Source: Nonomuraea wenchangensis
GTDB lineage: Bacteria > Actinomycetota > Actinomycetes > Streptosporangiales > Streptosporangiaceae
Assembly: GCF_900111685.1 (NCBI RefSeq)
Contig: NZ_FOHX01000007.1
Span: 421,986-485,985 of the forward strand
Reading direction: 5' to 3'
DNA length: 64,000 bases
Position numbers and translations under genes: made by a program. The notes below the pieces were generated by a model. The model was not told the DNA's origin. It searched no databases and saw nothing but the letters and a program-made list of their open reading frames with translations. Position 1 is the first letter of the stretch. Each line of letters starts with the position of its first letter. Positions 1 to 9,137 of this stretch are shown here, piece by piece.

Positions 1-41
1 CGATCAGCATCGAGATCCCGGACAGCAACCGCCCCTCCTGA
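1..41 (+). CDS. C-terminal end of an Lcp/MpaB-family oxygenase (5' end outside window)
   Basis: Only the last 12 codons and the stop are inside the window. The tail ISIEIPDSNRPS lines up with the tail of the next gene (KIEIPTTNRPGT) almost residue for residue, so the two genes are probably tandem paralogues of the latex-clearing-protein/MpaB family. Just 31 bases, which include a good ribosome binding site, separate them, so a shared transcript is likely. No catalytic residue can be read here. The identification rests on a short tail and on gene order. Confidence 0.6.
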   Translation, partial: ISIEIPDSNRPS

Positions 42-72
42 CGCGAGGACACCGAGAAAGGAGCTCCCGCCC

Positions 73-1281
73 ATGGCGGATCTGAGCAGGCGCAAGATGC
101 TGATCACGGGTGGCGCCCTCGGGGCGATGGGCGCCCTGAGCATCGCGAGCCCGGCACAGGCGTGGACCTGGTCGCCCACGGGCTCGGTCGCGGGCGCCGG
201 AGCGGGCCTCGACCCGCGCTGGGTCTGGGACGAGGAGGCCGACCCGCTCGCCGCCTCGCTGCTCGACCGCGGCGCCGTCCCCGAGGTCAACCGGCTCCTC
301 TGGGACTGGAACCGCAACGACCAGCCCCTGCCCGCCGGCCTGCCGGGCGACCTCGTCGCCTTCATCGACAAGGCCAGGCAGCTGCCGCCGTGGGCGGACC
401 GCGCCAAGCTGGAGACCGCGGCCACCTTCAACAAGTCGCGCGGCCTCTACCTCAACCTGCTCAACGGCGTCGGCGGCGGCATGCTGAGCACCGCGATCCC
501 CAAGGAGGCCCGCGCCGTCTACTACTCCAAGGGCGGGGCCGACATGGAGGACCGCGTCGCCAAGACGAGCCTCCTCGGCTTCGCCGTCGGAGCGCTCGAC
601 GCCTACCGGCCCGAGGGCACGTGCATCGTCCAGTCCGTCAAGACGCGGCTGGTGCACGCGGCGGTGCGGCACCTGCTCCAGCAGTCGCCCCACTGGGGCG
701 GCGACATCCCCATCAGCCAGGAGGACATGCTGGTCACCTGGCACACCCTGCCGACCTACGCCATGCGCAAGATGCTCGAATGGCAGGTGCCGATCAAGCC
801 CGCCGAGTCGGCGGCCTACCTGCACGTGTGGCAGGTGACCGCGCACATGCTCGGCATCAGGGACGAGTACATCCCGATGACCTGGGACGCCGCCAACGCC
901 CAGTCCGACCAGATCCTGCCCCGCAACATGGGCCCGACGCCCGAGGGCGTGGAGCTGACCGACATCCTGCTGGGCCAGCTCGCCGAGCAGACCAGCCCCG
1001 GCAGCGTCAGCCGGCCCCTGTGCAACGCGCTCGCCCGCTACCTCGTCGGCGACCAGGTGGCCGACTGGGACGGCATCCGGCGCGAGCCGGTGTGGGACCC
1101 GCTGATCAGCTCCGCCTGGCCGAAGCTGGTCAAGTTCCGCGAAGGGCTCATCCCGCTGCCGCTGGTGCCCTCGATCGCCTGGGTCATCGACGAGGCCGTC
1201 CGGCAGTACATCCTGTTCTTCCTCACCAAGGGCAAGGAGACCAAGATCGAGATCCCGACGACCAACCGCCCCGGCACATGA
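73..1281 (+). CDS. Latex clearing protein-like haem oxygenase (MpaB family), Tat-exported
   Basis: Member of the Lcp/MpaB (DUF2236) family. Characterised Lcp enzymes are secreted haem b dioxygenases that cleave cis-1,4-polyisoprene into oligo-isoprenoids with aldehyde and ketone ends. The protein is 402 aa, a usual Lcp length. A Tat signal is visible: SRRKMLITGG, a hydrophobic run, then a cleavage-like SPAQA near residue 30. R161, K164, T165 and H195 keep the exact spacing of R164, K167, T168 and haem ligand H198 of the Streptomyces sp. K30 enzyme, offset by three. AAAGGAG at 57-63 supports the ATG. The stop overlaps the next start (ATGA), implying coupled translation with the molybdenum hydroxylase. 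Polyisoprene as substrate is inference; other MpaB-family proteins have different or unknown substrates. Confidence 0.8.
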   Translation: MADLSRRKMLITGGALGAMGALSIASPAQAWTWSPTGSVAGAGAGLDPRWVWDEEADPLAASLLDRGAVPEVNRLLWDWNRNDQPLPAGLPGDLVAFIDKARQLPPWADRAKLETAATFNKSRGLYLNLLNGVGGGMLSTAIPKEARAVYYSKGGADMEDRVAKTSLLGFAVGALDAYRPEGTCIVQSVKTRLVHAAVRHLLQQSPHWGGDIPISQEDMLVTWHTLPTYAMRKMLEWQVPIKPAESAAYLHVWQVTAHMLGIRDEYIPMTWDAANAQSDQILPRNMGPTPEGVELTDILLGQLAEQTSPGSVSRPLCNALARYLVGDQVADWDGIRREPVWDPLISSAWPKLVKFREGLIPLPLVPSIAWVIDEAVRQYILFFLTKGKETKIEIPTTNRPGT

Positions 1282-3599
1282 CCGGACCGACCGACGAGAC
1301 CATCGGACGCCGCCGGTTCCTCGGCTACGTCGTGGCGGCCCCGACCCTGGTGGCCGCCGCCGAGCTCGTCCCCTCGGCACCCGCCGCCACACCCGCCGCC
1401 GCCGTCTCCCCGGAGGCCGCGGCGGCAGCCGGGCTGCCCTCGCCCGACCTCACCGAGCTCCTCGACCTCAACGACGTCATGACCGCGGCCGCCCTGCCGA
1501 CCTCGAACCTGATCTCGGTCGAGGTCGGCACGGACGGCATGGTCTCCTTCGCGCTGCCGCGCGCCGAGGTCGGGCAGGGCATCACCACCTCCACGGCCAT
1601 GCTGATCGCCGAGGAGCTGGCCGTGCCCCTGGAGCGGGTCCGCGTCACGCTCGCCGACGCCCGGCCCGAGCTGCTGTTCAACCAGCTCACCGGCGGCTCG
1701 AACACGACCGTCTCGACGTACACGCCGATCCGGGTCGCCGCCTCCGTCGCCCGGCTGCGGCTGACGCAGGCGGCGGCGGCCGAGCTCGGCGTGCCCGCCG
1801 CCGAGCTGCGACTGGAGGGCGGCGCGGTCGTCGCCCCGTCCGGCCGCCGGCTCGACATCGGCGCGCTCGCCGTCAAGGCCGCGAGCGCCAGCACCCGGCA
1901 GGTGAGCGTGGAGCTCGCGCCGCGCGCCGGCTTCAGCGTCATCGGCCGGCCCCACAACCGGATCGACGCGCTCGCCGCGGTGACCGGGCGCAAGAAGTTC
2001 ACCATGGACCTCGACGTGCCGGACGCCAAGCCGACCATGGTCTGCCGCCCGCCGACCATCAACGGCAAGGTCGACTCCGTGAGCAACCTCGCCGAGGTCC
2101 GCGCCATGCCGGGCGTCACCGACGCCGTCGTCATCGCCACCGGCGTGGCGGTGCGCGCCGAGACGTTCGGGCAGTGCATCGACGCCGTACGCGCCCTGCG
2201 GGTCACCTGGAAACCCGGGACCGCGGCCGGCAAGTCCGACGAGAGCGTGCTGCGCGAGCTGGCCGCCGCGGAGCTGCCGCTCGGGCTCAGACCGCCGACG
2301 CCCACCGTCGAGGCCACGTTCACCTTCCACTTCCGCGGCAACAGCGCGCTGGAGCCCAACTGCGCGATCGCCGACGTACGGGCCGGCCGCGCCGAGATCT
2401 GGTCCGCGCTGAAGTCGCCGATCGTCGCCCAGCAGGCCATCGCCGCCAAGCTCGGACTGCCCGTCGGCAAGGTCACCGTGCACGTCACCGAGGGCGGCGG
2501 CTCCTTCGGCCGCAAGCTCTTCTTCGACGCCGCGCTGGAGGCCGCCGAGGTGTCACAGAAGATCGGCAAGCCGGTCAAGCTCATGTGGCACCGCGCCGAC
2601 GACGCCCGCCAGGGCCGCGTGCACCCGATGGCCACCTCGCGGGTCAGGGCCGCCTACCTCGGCCAGACGGTGCTCAGCTACAAGCAGCGGCACACCAGCG
2701 TCTCCACCGACCTCGGCCACGGGCTCGGCGAGATCTTCACCGCGCTGGCCGCCCGGCTCCCGGTCGGCGACGTCGGCTTCTCCCAGACGTTCTTCCACCT
2801 CAGCCAGGCCATGTCGTACGACTTCGGCGCCAGCAGCCACCTGCTCGCCGAGACCGACAAGGACTTCAACACCGGCAGCATGCGCAACGTCTACTCGCCC
2901 GACGTCACCTGCGCCCGCGAGCTCGTCGTGGACCAGCTCGCGGCGCGGATGGGCAAGGACCCGTACCGGTTCCGGCACTCCTTCCTGCGCGACGACCGCT
3001 CGCGGGCGGTGCTGGCGCGGGCGGCCGAGGCGGGCGGCTGGGGCCGCGCGATGGCGCCGGGCACCGCGCAGGGCATCGCCTTCCACGCCGAGTACAAATC
3101 GGTCAGCGCCTGCCTGGTGGAGATCGACTGCCGGCCCGAGACCGTCAACAGGACCGTCCGCGACGCCGTGACAGGACCCCGCGTCACCAAGGTCGTCTTC
3201 GCCGTGGACGTCGGGCTCGCCGTCAACCCGCGCGGGCTGGAGGCGCAGATGATGGGCGGCATCTCCGACGGCATCGCGCTGGCCCTCACCTCCAGCCTGC
3301 ACCTGCGCGACGGCTACTTCCTGGAGGCGAGCTGGGACAACTACTTCTACACCCGGCAGTGGAACACCCCGCTCGACCTCCAGGTCATCGTCATGCCGAG
3401 CACGTCCGAGCAGCCGGGCGGCGCGGGGGAGCTGGCCGTGGCCGGGTCGATGGCCGCCGTCGCCTGCGCCTACGGCCGCGCGACCGGCACGATGCCCACC
3501 ACCTTCCCGATCAACCACGGCACGCTCTCCTTCACCCCCAAGCCCACCGTCCCGCCGGTCCCGCCGTCCCCGACCGACGGCCTCGACCACGCCCGCTGA
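1278..3599 (+). CDS. Molybdenum hydroxylase large subunit (xanthine dehydrogenase / isoquinoline oxidoreductase beta type), Tat-exported
   Basis: The 773-aa large subunit carries the molybdopterin cofactor and the catalytic site of an aldehyde- or N-heterocycle-oxidising enzyme. The N-terminus has a twin-arginine signal (GRRRFLGY at 10-17, then an Ala/Val-rich stretch), so the holoenzyme is probably folded inside and exported. Family motifs are present: AEVGQGITT near 93, GGGSFGRK near 405, and a C-terminal GGAGE whose Glu (about residue 718) matches the catalytic Glu of the family. The start was chosen at the ATGA overlap with the Lcp-like gene; an upstream open frame has no family similarity. 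In Streptomyces sp. K30 a comparable oxiA/oxiB pair lies beside lcp and is thought to oxidise the aldehydes made from rubber. That role is inferred here. Confidence 0.82.
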   Translation: MTGPTDETIGRRRFLGYVVAAPTLVAAAELVPSAPAATPAAAVSPEAAAAAGLPSPDLTELLDLNDVMTAAALPTSNLISVEVGTDGMVSFALPRAEVGQGITTSTAMLIAEELAVPLERVRVTLADARPELLFNQLTGGSNTTVSTYTPIRVAASVARLRLTQAAAAELGVPAAELRLEGGAVVAPSGRRLDIGALAVKAASASTRQVSVELAPRAGFSVIGRPHNRIDALAAVTGRKKFTMDLDVPDAKPTMVCRPPTINGKVDSVSNLAEVRAMPGVTDAVVIATGVAVRAETFGQCIDAVRALRVTWKPGTAAGKSDESVLRELAAAELPLGLRPPTPTVEATFTFHFRGNSALEPNCAIADVRAGRAEIWSALKSPIVAQQAIAAKLGLPVGKVTVHVTEGGGSFGRKLFFDAALEAAEVSQKIGKPVKLMWHRADDARQGRVHPMATSRVRAAYLGQTVLSYKQRHTSVSTDLGHGLGEIFTALAARLPVGDVGFSQTFFHLSQAMSYDFGASSHLLAETDKDFNTGSMRNVYSPDVTCARELVVDQLAARMGKDPYRFRHSFLRDDRSRAVLARAAEAGGWGRAMAPGTAQGIAFHAEYKSVSACLVEIDCRPETVNRTVRDAVTGPRVTKVVFAVDVGLAVNPRGLEAQMMGGISDGIALALTSSLHLRDGYFLEASWDNYFYTRQWNTPLDLQVIVMPSTSEQPGGAGELAVAGSMAAVACAYGRATGTMPTTFPINHGTLSFTPKPTVPPVPPSPTDGLDHAR

Positions 3600-3616
3600 A
3601 CCGAGGAGCCCCAGGA

Positions 3617-4093
3617 GTGCCCGAACACACCTTCCGCGTCAACGGCGAGCAGGTCACCGTGGACGTCGCCGACGACGTACGCCTGCTGTGGGTGCTGCGC
3701 GACATCCTCGGCATCACCGGCCCGAAGTACGGCTGCGGCATCAACGTCTGCAAGGCGTGCACCAGCCACCTCAACGGCAAGGCGGTCAACCCCTGCGCCA
3801 TCCCCGTCAAGGACCTGCGGCCGTCCGACGAGGTCACCACCATCGAGGGCCTGCCGGCCACGGTCGGCCAGGAGCTGCACCCCATGCAGCGGGCCTGGCT
3901 GGAGCAGGACGTCGCGCAGTGCGGCTACTGCCAGCCCGGCCAGATCATGGCGGCCGTCGCCCTGGTCAACCGGGTGGCCGCGGAAGGCCGTACGATCACC
4001 GACGCCGACCTCGACGGCATCCGCAACATCTGCCGCTGCGGCACCTACGTCCGCATCCGCCAAGCCATCAGGAAAGGCGCCGAGAGCATGTGA
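3617..4093 (+). CDS. [2Fe-2S] subunit of the molybdenum hydroxylase
   Basis: The 158-aa iron-sulfur subunit passes electrons from the molybdenum site of the preceding large subunit. The N-terminal plant-ferredoxin-like cluster is C40, C45, C48 and C60 (CGINVCKACT, then NPC). The second cluster uses C102, C105, C139 and C141 (QCGYCQPGQI and CRCGTYVRIR). The GTG start is supported by GAGGAG at 3603-3608. It lies 17 bases after the large subunit stop. No signal peptide is present, so it would travel out in complex with the Tat-tagged large subunit; that is inference. No FAD subunit gene follows, as in other two-subunit members of this group. Confidence 0.85.
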   Translation: MPEHTFRVNGEQVTVDVADDVRLLWVLRDILGITGPKYGCGINVCKACTSHLNGKAVNPCAIPVKDLRPSDEVTTIEGLPATVGQELHPMQRAWLEQDVAQCGYCQPGQIMAAVALVNRVAAEGRTITDADLDGIRNICRCGTYVRIRQAIRKGAESM

Positions 4094-4124
4094 CGGCAGG
4101 ACCCCGGCCGGGCGACTCCTGCCG
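4094..4124 (+). terminator. GC-rich hairpin after the rubber-oxidation genes
   Basis: CGGCAGGA (4094-4101) pairs perfectly with TCCTGCCG (4117-4124). The loop contains a second small palindrome, CCCGGCCGGG. It starts at the base after the stop codon of the [2Fe-2S] subunit and has no U-run, as is common for actinobacterial terminators. It probably ends the operon. Confidence 0.5.
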
Positions 4125-4178
4125 CCGAGTTGGGCTTATTCGCGCGCCCGTCACTCTCCGTGCGTATACGTTTCCGGA

Positions 4179-6125
4179 ATGGAGTTGTTCACCCCGACGC
4201 TCGACTGGAGCTCCGAGCTCTGGATCTCGCTGCTGTGGATCGCCAGGGCCTGGGCGATCGCCGCGGCGTGCACCCTCGCCGCCCTCGTCCTCATCGGCCT
4301 GACCACCACCTGGGGGCGGCAGTTCTGGCGCATCACCGGCGGGTACTTCACCGGCCGCGACAGCGTCAAGGTCTGGCTCGGGCTCAGCGCCCTGCTGCTG
4401 TCGGTGGTCACCGGCGTGCGATTGGACGTGCTGTTCAGCTACCAGGGCAACGACATGCTCTCCAGCCTCCAGGTCGCGGTCCAGGGCATCGCCACCGGCA
4501 AGGTCCCGGTGCGCGACTCCGGCGAGCAGGGCTTCTGGACGTCGCTCTGGATCTTCTGCGTGCTCGCGGCCGTCCACATCGGCCGGCTGCTGCTGGACCT
4601 GTTCCTGCTCCAGCGGTTCGTGCTGGCCTGGCGGGCCTGGCTCACCGACCGGCTCACCGGCGACTGGCTCGACGGGAAGGCCTACTACCGGTCGCGGTTC
4701 ATCGACGACACCATCGACAACCCCGACCAGCGCATCCAGTCCGACATCGACGTGCTCACCGCCGGCTACGGCCCGCTGCCCAACCTGCCCAGCAACGGCG
4801 GGACGGCCGGCACGCTGCTGTTCGGCGCGATCTCGGCGGTCATCTCGATCGTGTCGTTCACCGCGATCCTGTGGCACCTGTCGGGCAGGCTCTTCCTGTT
4901 CGGGGCGGAGATCCCCCGGGCGATGTTCTGGATCGGGCTGGTCTACGTCATGTTCGCCTCCGTCATCGCGTTCTGGATCGGCCGGCCGATCATCTGGCTG
5001 GCCTTCAGGAACGAGAAGTACAACGCCGCCTTCCGCTACGCACTGGTCCGCCTGCGCGACGCCGCCGAGGCGGTCGCGTTCTACCGCGGCGAGGTCGCCG
5101 AGCGCACGGGGCTGCGGCGGCTGTTCGCCCCCGTCGTCGCCAACTACAAGCGCTACCTCAATCGGACCATCGGCTTCAACGGCTGGAACCTCGCGATCAG
5201 CCAGAGCATCGTGCCCCTGCCCTACGTCCTGCAGGCGCCGCGGCTGTTCGCCGCCGAGATCCGCCTCGGCGACCTCACGCAGTCGGCGTCGGCGTTCAAC
5301 GAGATCCAGAGCGGCCTGTCGTTCTTCCGCAACGCCTACGACGCCTTCGCCGGCTACCGGGCGGCGATCATCCGGCTGCACGGCCTGGTCGTCGCCAACG
5401 AGGAGGCGAGGGCGCTGCCGGAGGTGACCACCCGGCCGAGCGCCGACACCGAGGTCGAGCTGACGGCCGTCGAGGTCCGCACGCCGGACGGGCGGCAGCT
5501 CATCGACCCGCTCGACCTGCGGCTGGAGGAGGGCGACACGCTGGTCGTCACGGGGGCGTCCGGCACCGGCAAGACCACGCTGCTGCGCAGCCTCGCCGAG
5601 CTGTGGCCGTTCACCAGCGGCACGCTGACCCGGCCGGGCGGGGCGAACGAGACGATGTTCCTGTCGCAGCTGCCGTACGTGCCGCTCGGCGACCTGCGCG
5701 CCGTCGTCACCTATCCGGGCAAGGAGGGCAGCACCGACGACGAGAGCCTGCGCGCCGCCCTGCGCGACGTCGCGCTGCCGCACCTCGCCGACCGGCTCGA
5801 CGAGGTGCAGGACTGGGCCAAGATCCTCTCGCCGGGTGAGCAGCAGCGGGTCGCGTTCGCCCGGATCCTGCTGACCAGGCCGAAGGTGGTCTTCCTCGAC
5901 GAGGCGACCTCGGCGCTGGACGAGGGCCTGGAGCTCGTCCTCTACCGGCTGGTGCGGACCCGGCTGCCCGGCACCATCGTGGTCAGCGTCAGCCACCGCT
6001 CGACCGTCGACCGGCACCACGCCCAGGAGCTCCGGCTGCTCGGCGACGGCGAGTGGCACGTCGCCCCGCTGAACGCCGACGACGGCGACTCCCTCGGCCG
6101 GCCGTCCAGCCCGGCCCACCCATGA
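4179..6125 (+). CDS. SbmA/BacA-like ABC transporter (fused permease and ATPase)
   Basis: This 648-aa inner-membrane protein joins an SbmA/BacA-type membrane domain (about residues 15-350, with several hydrophobic segments) to an ABC ATPase domain. Walker A is GASGTGKTT near 457, the signature LSPGEQQR is near 549, and Walker B with D-loop is VVFLDEATSALDEG near 570. The conserved element WRAWLTDRLTGDWL near 155 is typical of the YddA/BacA branch. Mycobacterial relatives import hydrophilic compounds such as cobalamin and antimicrobial peptides. The gene stands alone after a terminator-like hairpin, and a TATACG element sits about 16 bases upstream. Its cargo cannot be read from the sequence, and any link to either neighbour is unproven. 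Confidence 0.8.
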   Translation: MELFTPTLDWSSELWISLLWIARAWAIAAACTLAALVLIGLTTTWGRQFWRITGGYFTGRDSVKVWLGLSALLLSVVTGVRLDVLFSYQGNDMLSSLQVAVQGIATGKVPVRDSGEQGFWTSLWIFCVLAAVHIGRLLLDLFLLQRFVLAWRAWLTDRLTGDWLDGKAYYRSRFIDDTIDNPDQRIQSDIDVLTAGYGPLPNLPSNGGTAGTLLFGAISAVISIVSFTAILWHLSGRLFLFGAEIPRAMFWIGLVYVMFASVIAFWIGRPIIWLAFRNEKYNAAFRYALVRLRDAAEAVAFYRGEVAERTGLRRLFAPVVANYKRYLNRTIGFNGWNLAISQSIVPLPYVLQAPRLFAAEIRLGDLTQSASAFNEIQSGLSFFRNAYDAFAGYRAAIIRLHGLVVANEEARALPEVTTRPSADTEVELTAVEVRTPDGRQLIDPLDLRLEEGDTLVVTGASGTGKTTLLRSLAELWPFTSGTLTRPGGANETMFLSQLPYVPLGDLRAVVTYPGKEGSTDDESLRAALRDVALPHLADRLDEVQDWAKILSPGEQQRVAFARILLTRPKVVFLDEATSALDEGLELVLYRLVRTRLPGTIVVSVSHRSTVDRHHAQELRLLGDGEWHVAPLNADDGDSLGRPSSPAHP

Positions 6126-6240
6126 TCATTTGTGGAGGAATGTCCGAAATCTGCAAGTGGTGAGGTCTGCTTCGGGAAAGACGGCATCGGCCCCTCCGGG
6201 ATTCACTTCCGGGAAACACGCCACGAAAGGGGCCGTTCAC

Positions 6241-6774
6241 ATGCCCGACATGCCCACCGGTGAGTTCTGGAAGGACCTCCGGCCGATCGAGAACTCCTTC
6301 CGGCCCGACGCCCTCCCCGAGGTCTACCTCTCCAAGGTCGCCACCGACGACGACCGTTACTACGTGCCGTTCACCGACACCGTCGGCTCCCGCCCGCTGT
6401 GGATCAACGTCAAGGACAACAGCTGGGCCGACATCCTGCGGGCCAAGGAGGCGGGGCTGGTCAACCGGCACTACCACCCGCACGAGGTGTTCGCGTACAC
6501 GATCTCCGGCAAGTGGGGCTACCTGGAGCGGCCCTGGACGGCGACCGCGGGCGACTTCGTCTACGAGGCCCCGGGCGAGGGCCACACGCTGGTCTCCTAC
6601 GACAGCGGCGAGCCGATGAAGACGTTCTTCATCGTCAAGGGCCCGCTCATCTGGCTCGACGAGAACGGCGAGCCCGACGGCTTCTTCGACGTCCACGACT
6701 ACATCAAGATGTGCCGCGAGCACTACGAGAAGGTCGGGATCGGCGCCGACTACGTCAACTCCCTGTTCCGCTGA
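6241..6774 (+). CDS. Cupin, 2,4'-dihydroxyacetophenone dioxygenase-like
   Basis: This 177-aa cupin resembles 2,4'-dihydroxyacetophenone dioxygenase, a non-haem iron enzyme that cleaves the C-C bond next to a ketone. A metal-binding cupin motif is visible at NRHYHPHEVF (two His and a Glu near 76-82), with a further His in GEGHTL near 117. The ATG at 6241 is preceded by AAAGGGG (6226-6232). An in-frame ATG at 6130 would add 37 residues without family character and was rejected. An MFS carrier and two dehydrogenases follow, which suggests one catabolic operon. The true substrate could be a different aryl ketone or hydroxy-ketone. Confidence 0.65.
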   Translation: MPDMPTGEFWKDLRPIENSFRPDALPEVYLSKVATDDDRYYVPFTDTVGSRPLWINVKDNSWADILRAKEAGLVNRHYHPHEVFAYTISGKWGYLERPWTATAGDFVYEAPGEGHTLVSYDSGEPMKTFFIVKGPLIWLDENGEPDGFFDVHDYIKMCREHYEKVGIGADYVNSLFR

Positions 6775-6807
6775 GCCCCCGGCGCACACCCCCTAAGTGA
6801 GATCGTC

Positions 6808-8094
6808 ATGACTGCCACCACCGCCGCGGCCGGCTCCCGGACGGCCGACCGGTACGAGAACCGCCTCCTCGTCATCCTCTTCCTGTCGTTCGGGTTCGTC
6901 TTCTTCGACCGTCAGGCGCTGTCGTTCCTTGCGCCGTACATGGACGCGGAGTTCGGCCTGTCCAACGCCCAGCTCGGCACCCTGTCCGGCGTGCTCGCGC
7001 TCACCTGGGCGCTGGCCGGCATGTTCGCCGGCCGCCTGTCGGACGCGCTCGGCCGGCGCAAGCCGATCCTGGTCGCGGCCGTGGTGCTGTTCTCGCTGTT
7101 CTCCGCCTCGTCCGGGCTGATGGGCGGGTTCGCCGGCCTGCTCGCGGCACGGGCGCTGATGGGCACGGCCGAGGGCGCGGTGCTGCCGATGGCGCAGTCG
7201 CTGATGGTCGAGGCGTCGCGGGAGAGCCGCCGGGGCTTCAACATGGGCCTGCTGCAGGGCTCGTCGGCGGGGCTGCTCGGCGGCATCGTGGCGCCGCTCG
7301 CCGTGGTGTGGATCGCGGAGACCTGGAACTGGCGGGTCGCGTTCTACGTCACGATCATCCCCGGGCTGATCGTCGCCGCGCTCATCTGGCGGTTCGTCCG
7401 CGAGAAGTCGCCGCGCACGCTCGCCGAGGCGCCACGGGAGCCGCGGGAGCAGCGGGCGGCGGCGGTCAAGGTGCCGCTGCGCGAGGTGCTCAAGCTGCGC
7501 AACATCGTCGTCTGCATGCTCATCGCCTGCTGCTACCTCACCTGGTTCGTCACCATCATCACCTTCACCCCGACGTACCTGACCGAGGTCAAGGGCTTCG
7601 ACCCCGGCACGATGAGCGGCGTCATGACCTGCCTGGGCGTGGCGTGGGTGCTGTGGGGGTTCGCGACCCCGGCCATCTCCGACCGGATCGGGCGCAAGCC
7701 GGCGCTGATCGGGTTCACGGTGCTCGCGGTGTGCTGCCCGCTCGCCGTCGTCTACGTCGAGAGCCCCGTGCTGCTCGGCGCGATCATGGTGGTCACCTAT
7801 ACCGGGCTCGGCTGCTTCACGCTGTTCATGGCCACGATTCCGGCCGAGACGGTGCCCCGCGCGGCGCTGGCCACGGCGCTCGGCGTGATCATGGGCGTGG
7901 GCGAGCTGGCCGGCGGGTTCCTCGGGCCGATGGTCGCGGGCTGGGCCTCCGACCAGTGGGGGCTGCAGTCCGCGATGTTCATCGCCGCGGGCGGGGCCGT
8001 GGCCGTGGTGGCGCTCTGCTTCGCGCTCAAGGAGACGGCTCCCGCCGTGCTGCGCCGCCGCGCCGCCGCCGTACCGGCTGAGAGCGCGGCATGA
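6808..8094 (+). CDS. MFS transporter (organic acid/aromatic type)
   Basis: This 428-aa major facilitator protein has about 12 hydrophobic segments. The family signature between helices 2 and 3 is visible as GRLSDALGRRKP near 73, and a second copy in the C-terminal half reads SDRIGRKPAL near 291. A basic linker around residues 195-230 separates the halves. The gene follows the cupin by 33 bases and overlaps the next dehydrogenase by four bases (ATGA), so it probably imports the substrate of this pathway. The ribosome binding site before the ATG is weak. Substrate identity is inference from context. Confidence 0.8.
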   Translation: MTATTAAAGSRTADRYENRLLVILFLSFGFVFFDRQALSFLAPYMDAEFGLSNAQLGTLSGVLALTWALAGMFAGRLSDALGRRKPILVAAVVLFSLFSASSGLMGGFAGLLAARALMGTAEGAVLPMAQSLMVEASRESRRGFNMGLLQGSSAGLLGGIVAPLAVVWIAETWNWRVAFYVTIIPGLIVAALIWRFVREKSPRTLAEAPREPREQRAAAVKVPLREVLKLRNIVVCMLIACCYLTWFVTIITFTPTYLTEVKGFDPGTMSGVMTCLGVAWVLWGFATPAISDRIGRKPALIGFTVLAVCCPLAVVYVESPVLLGAIMVVTYTGLGCFTLFMATIPAETVPRAALATALGVIMGVGELAGGFLGPMVAGWASDQWGLQSAMFIAAGGAVAVVALCFALKETAPAVLRRRAAAVPAESAA

Positions 8095-9137
8095 GGGCGG
8101 CCGTCTGGCACGGGGCCGGGGACGTCCGCGTCGAGGACGTCCAGGTCCGGCCGCCCGGCCCCGGCGAGGTGACGATCGAGGTGGCCTACTGCGGGATCTG
8201 CGGCAGCGACCTGCACGAGTACGCCGACGGCCCGCACGCCGTCCCTGTCGGCGACCCGCACCCGGAGTCCGGCGTGGCCGCGCCGCTCGTCCTCGGCCAC
8301 GAGTTCTGCGGGACCGTCAGCGAGACCGGCGACGGCGTCACCGGCCTCGCCCCGGGGGACCGGGTGGCGGTCGAGCCGCACTACCGGTGCGGACGCTGCC
8401 CGCGCTGCCTGGCGGGGGAGTACAACATCTGCCGGCACTTCGGGTTCGCCGGGCTCATGGGGCACGGCGGGCTGGCCGAGCGGGCCACCGTGCCGGCTTA
8501 CATGCTGCACCGGCTGCCCGAGGAGGTCTCCCTTGAGCAGGCGGCGGTGTTCGAGCCGGCCGCCGTCGCCCTGCACGCGGTGCGCCGGGCCGCGCTCCGG
8601 CCCGGCGAGAGCGTCGCCGTCCTCGGGCTCGGCCCGATCGGGCTGCTCGTCACCCGGTTCGCCGCCCGGCACGCGGCCAGGCACGGGGGCCGCGTCGTCG
8701 CCGCCGACCGGTCCGCGGCCCGCCGCGAGCTGGCCCTCCGCCTGGGCGCCGCCGCCACCGGCGCTGACCTCGCCGACCTGGTGGGCGACGAGGGCGCGGA
8801 CGTGACGTTCGAGGCGGTCGGCTCGCAGGACACCCTGCGGGCGTCCCTGGCCGCCACCCGGCGCGGCGGGCGGGTGATGTTCCTCGGGCTGACCGGCGCG
8901 GTCACGCTGGACGCCTTCGCCCTGGTGAACGACGAGCAGACGATCATGACCAGCGTGGGCTACCGCGACGTCTATCCGGAGCTGATCCGGATGGTCGCCG
9001 AGGAGGGCGAGGACCTGAGCGCCGTCGTCACCTCCGTCATCCCCCTGGAACACGTCGTCAAGGACGGATTCGAGGCGCTGCTGCGCGGACCGGAGCAGGA
9101 GGTCAAAGTGCTGGTACGACCGGGGGATCGGCCATGA
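8091..9137 (+). CDS. Zinc-dependent alcohol dehydrogenase, 2,3-butanediol dehydrogenase-like
   Basis: This 348-aa medium-chain dehydrogenase has the catalytic zinc site CGICGSDLHE (near 34) and GHEFCG (near 69), and the four-Cys structural zinc loop CGRCPRCLAGEYNIC (near 101). A Rossmann GLGPIG motif near 178 binds NAD(P). The insertion after the first zinc motif is the pattern of 2,3-butanediol dehydrogenases, which interconvert vicinal diols and hydroxy-ketones. It overlaps both neighbours by four bases, so it is co-translated with the carrier and the SDR. A role on hydroxy-ketones fits the ketone-cleaving cupin in this operon. Confidence 0.8.
   Translation: MRAAVWHGAGDVRVEDVQVRPPGPGEVTIEVAYCGICGSDLHEYADGPHAVPVGDPHPESGVAAPLVLGHEFCGTVSETGDGVTGLAPGDRVAVEPHYRCGRCPRCLAGEYNICRHFGFAGLMGHGGLAERATVPAYMLHRLPEEVSLEQAAVFEPAAVALHAVRRAALRPGESVAVLGLGPIGLLVTRFAARHAARHGGRVVAADRSAARRELALRLGAAATGADLADLVGDEGADVTFEAVGSQDTLRASLAATRRGGRVMFLGLTGAVTLDAFALVNDEQTIMTSVGYRDVYPELIRMVAEEGEDLSAVVTSVIPLEHVVKDGFEALLRGPEQEVKVLVRPGDRP

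Noticed and set aside
4..1392. Long minus-strand open frames opposite the rubber-oxidation genes
   Set aside because: Low-complexity Arg/Gly/Ala/Val composition typical of antisense shadow frames in high-GC DNA; the plus-strand genes have clear family motifs.
4179..6125. SbmA/BacA-like protein as exporter for the RiPP-like cluster
   Set aside because: It lies 5 kb away across an unrelated operon, with a terminator-like hairpin before it; nothing in the sequence links them.
6130..6240. N-terminal extension of the cupin gene from an ATG at 6130
   Set aside because: The extra 37 residues lack family similarity and the better ribosome binding site precedes 6241.
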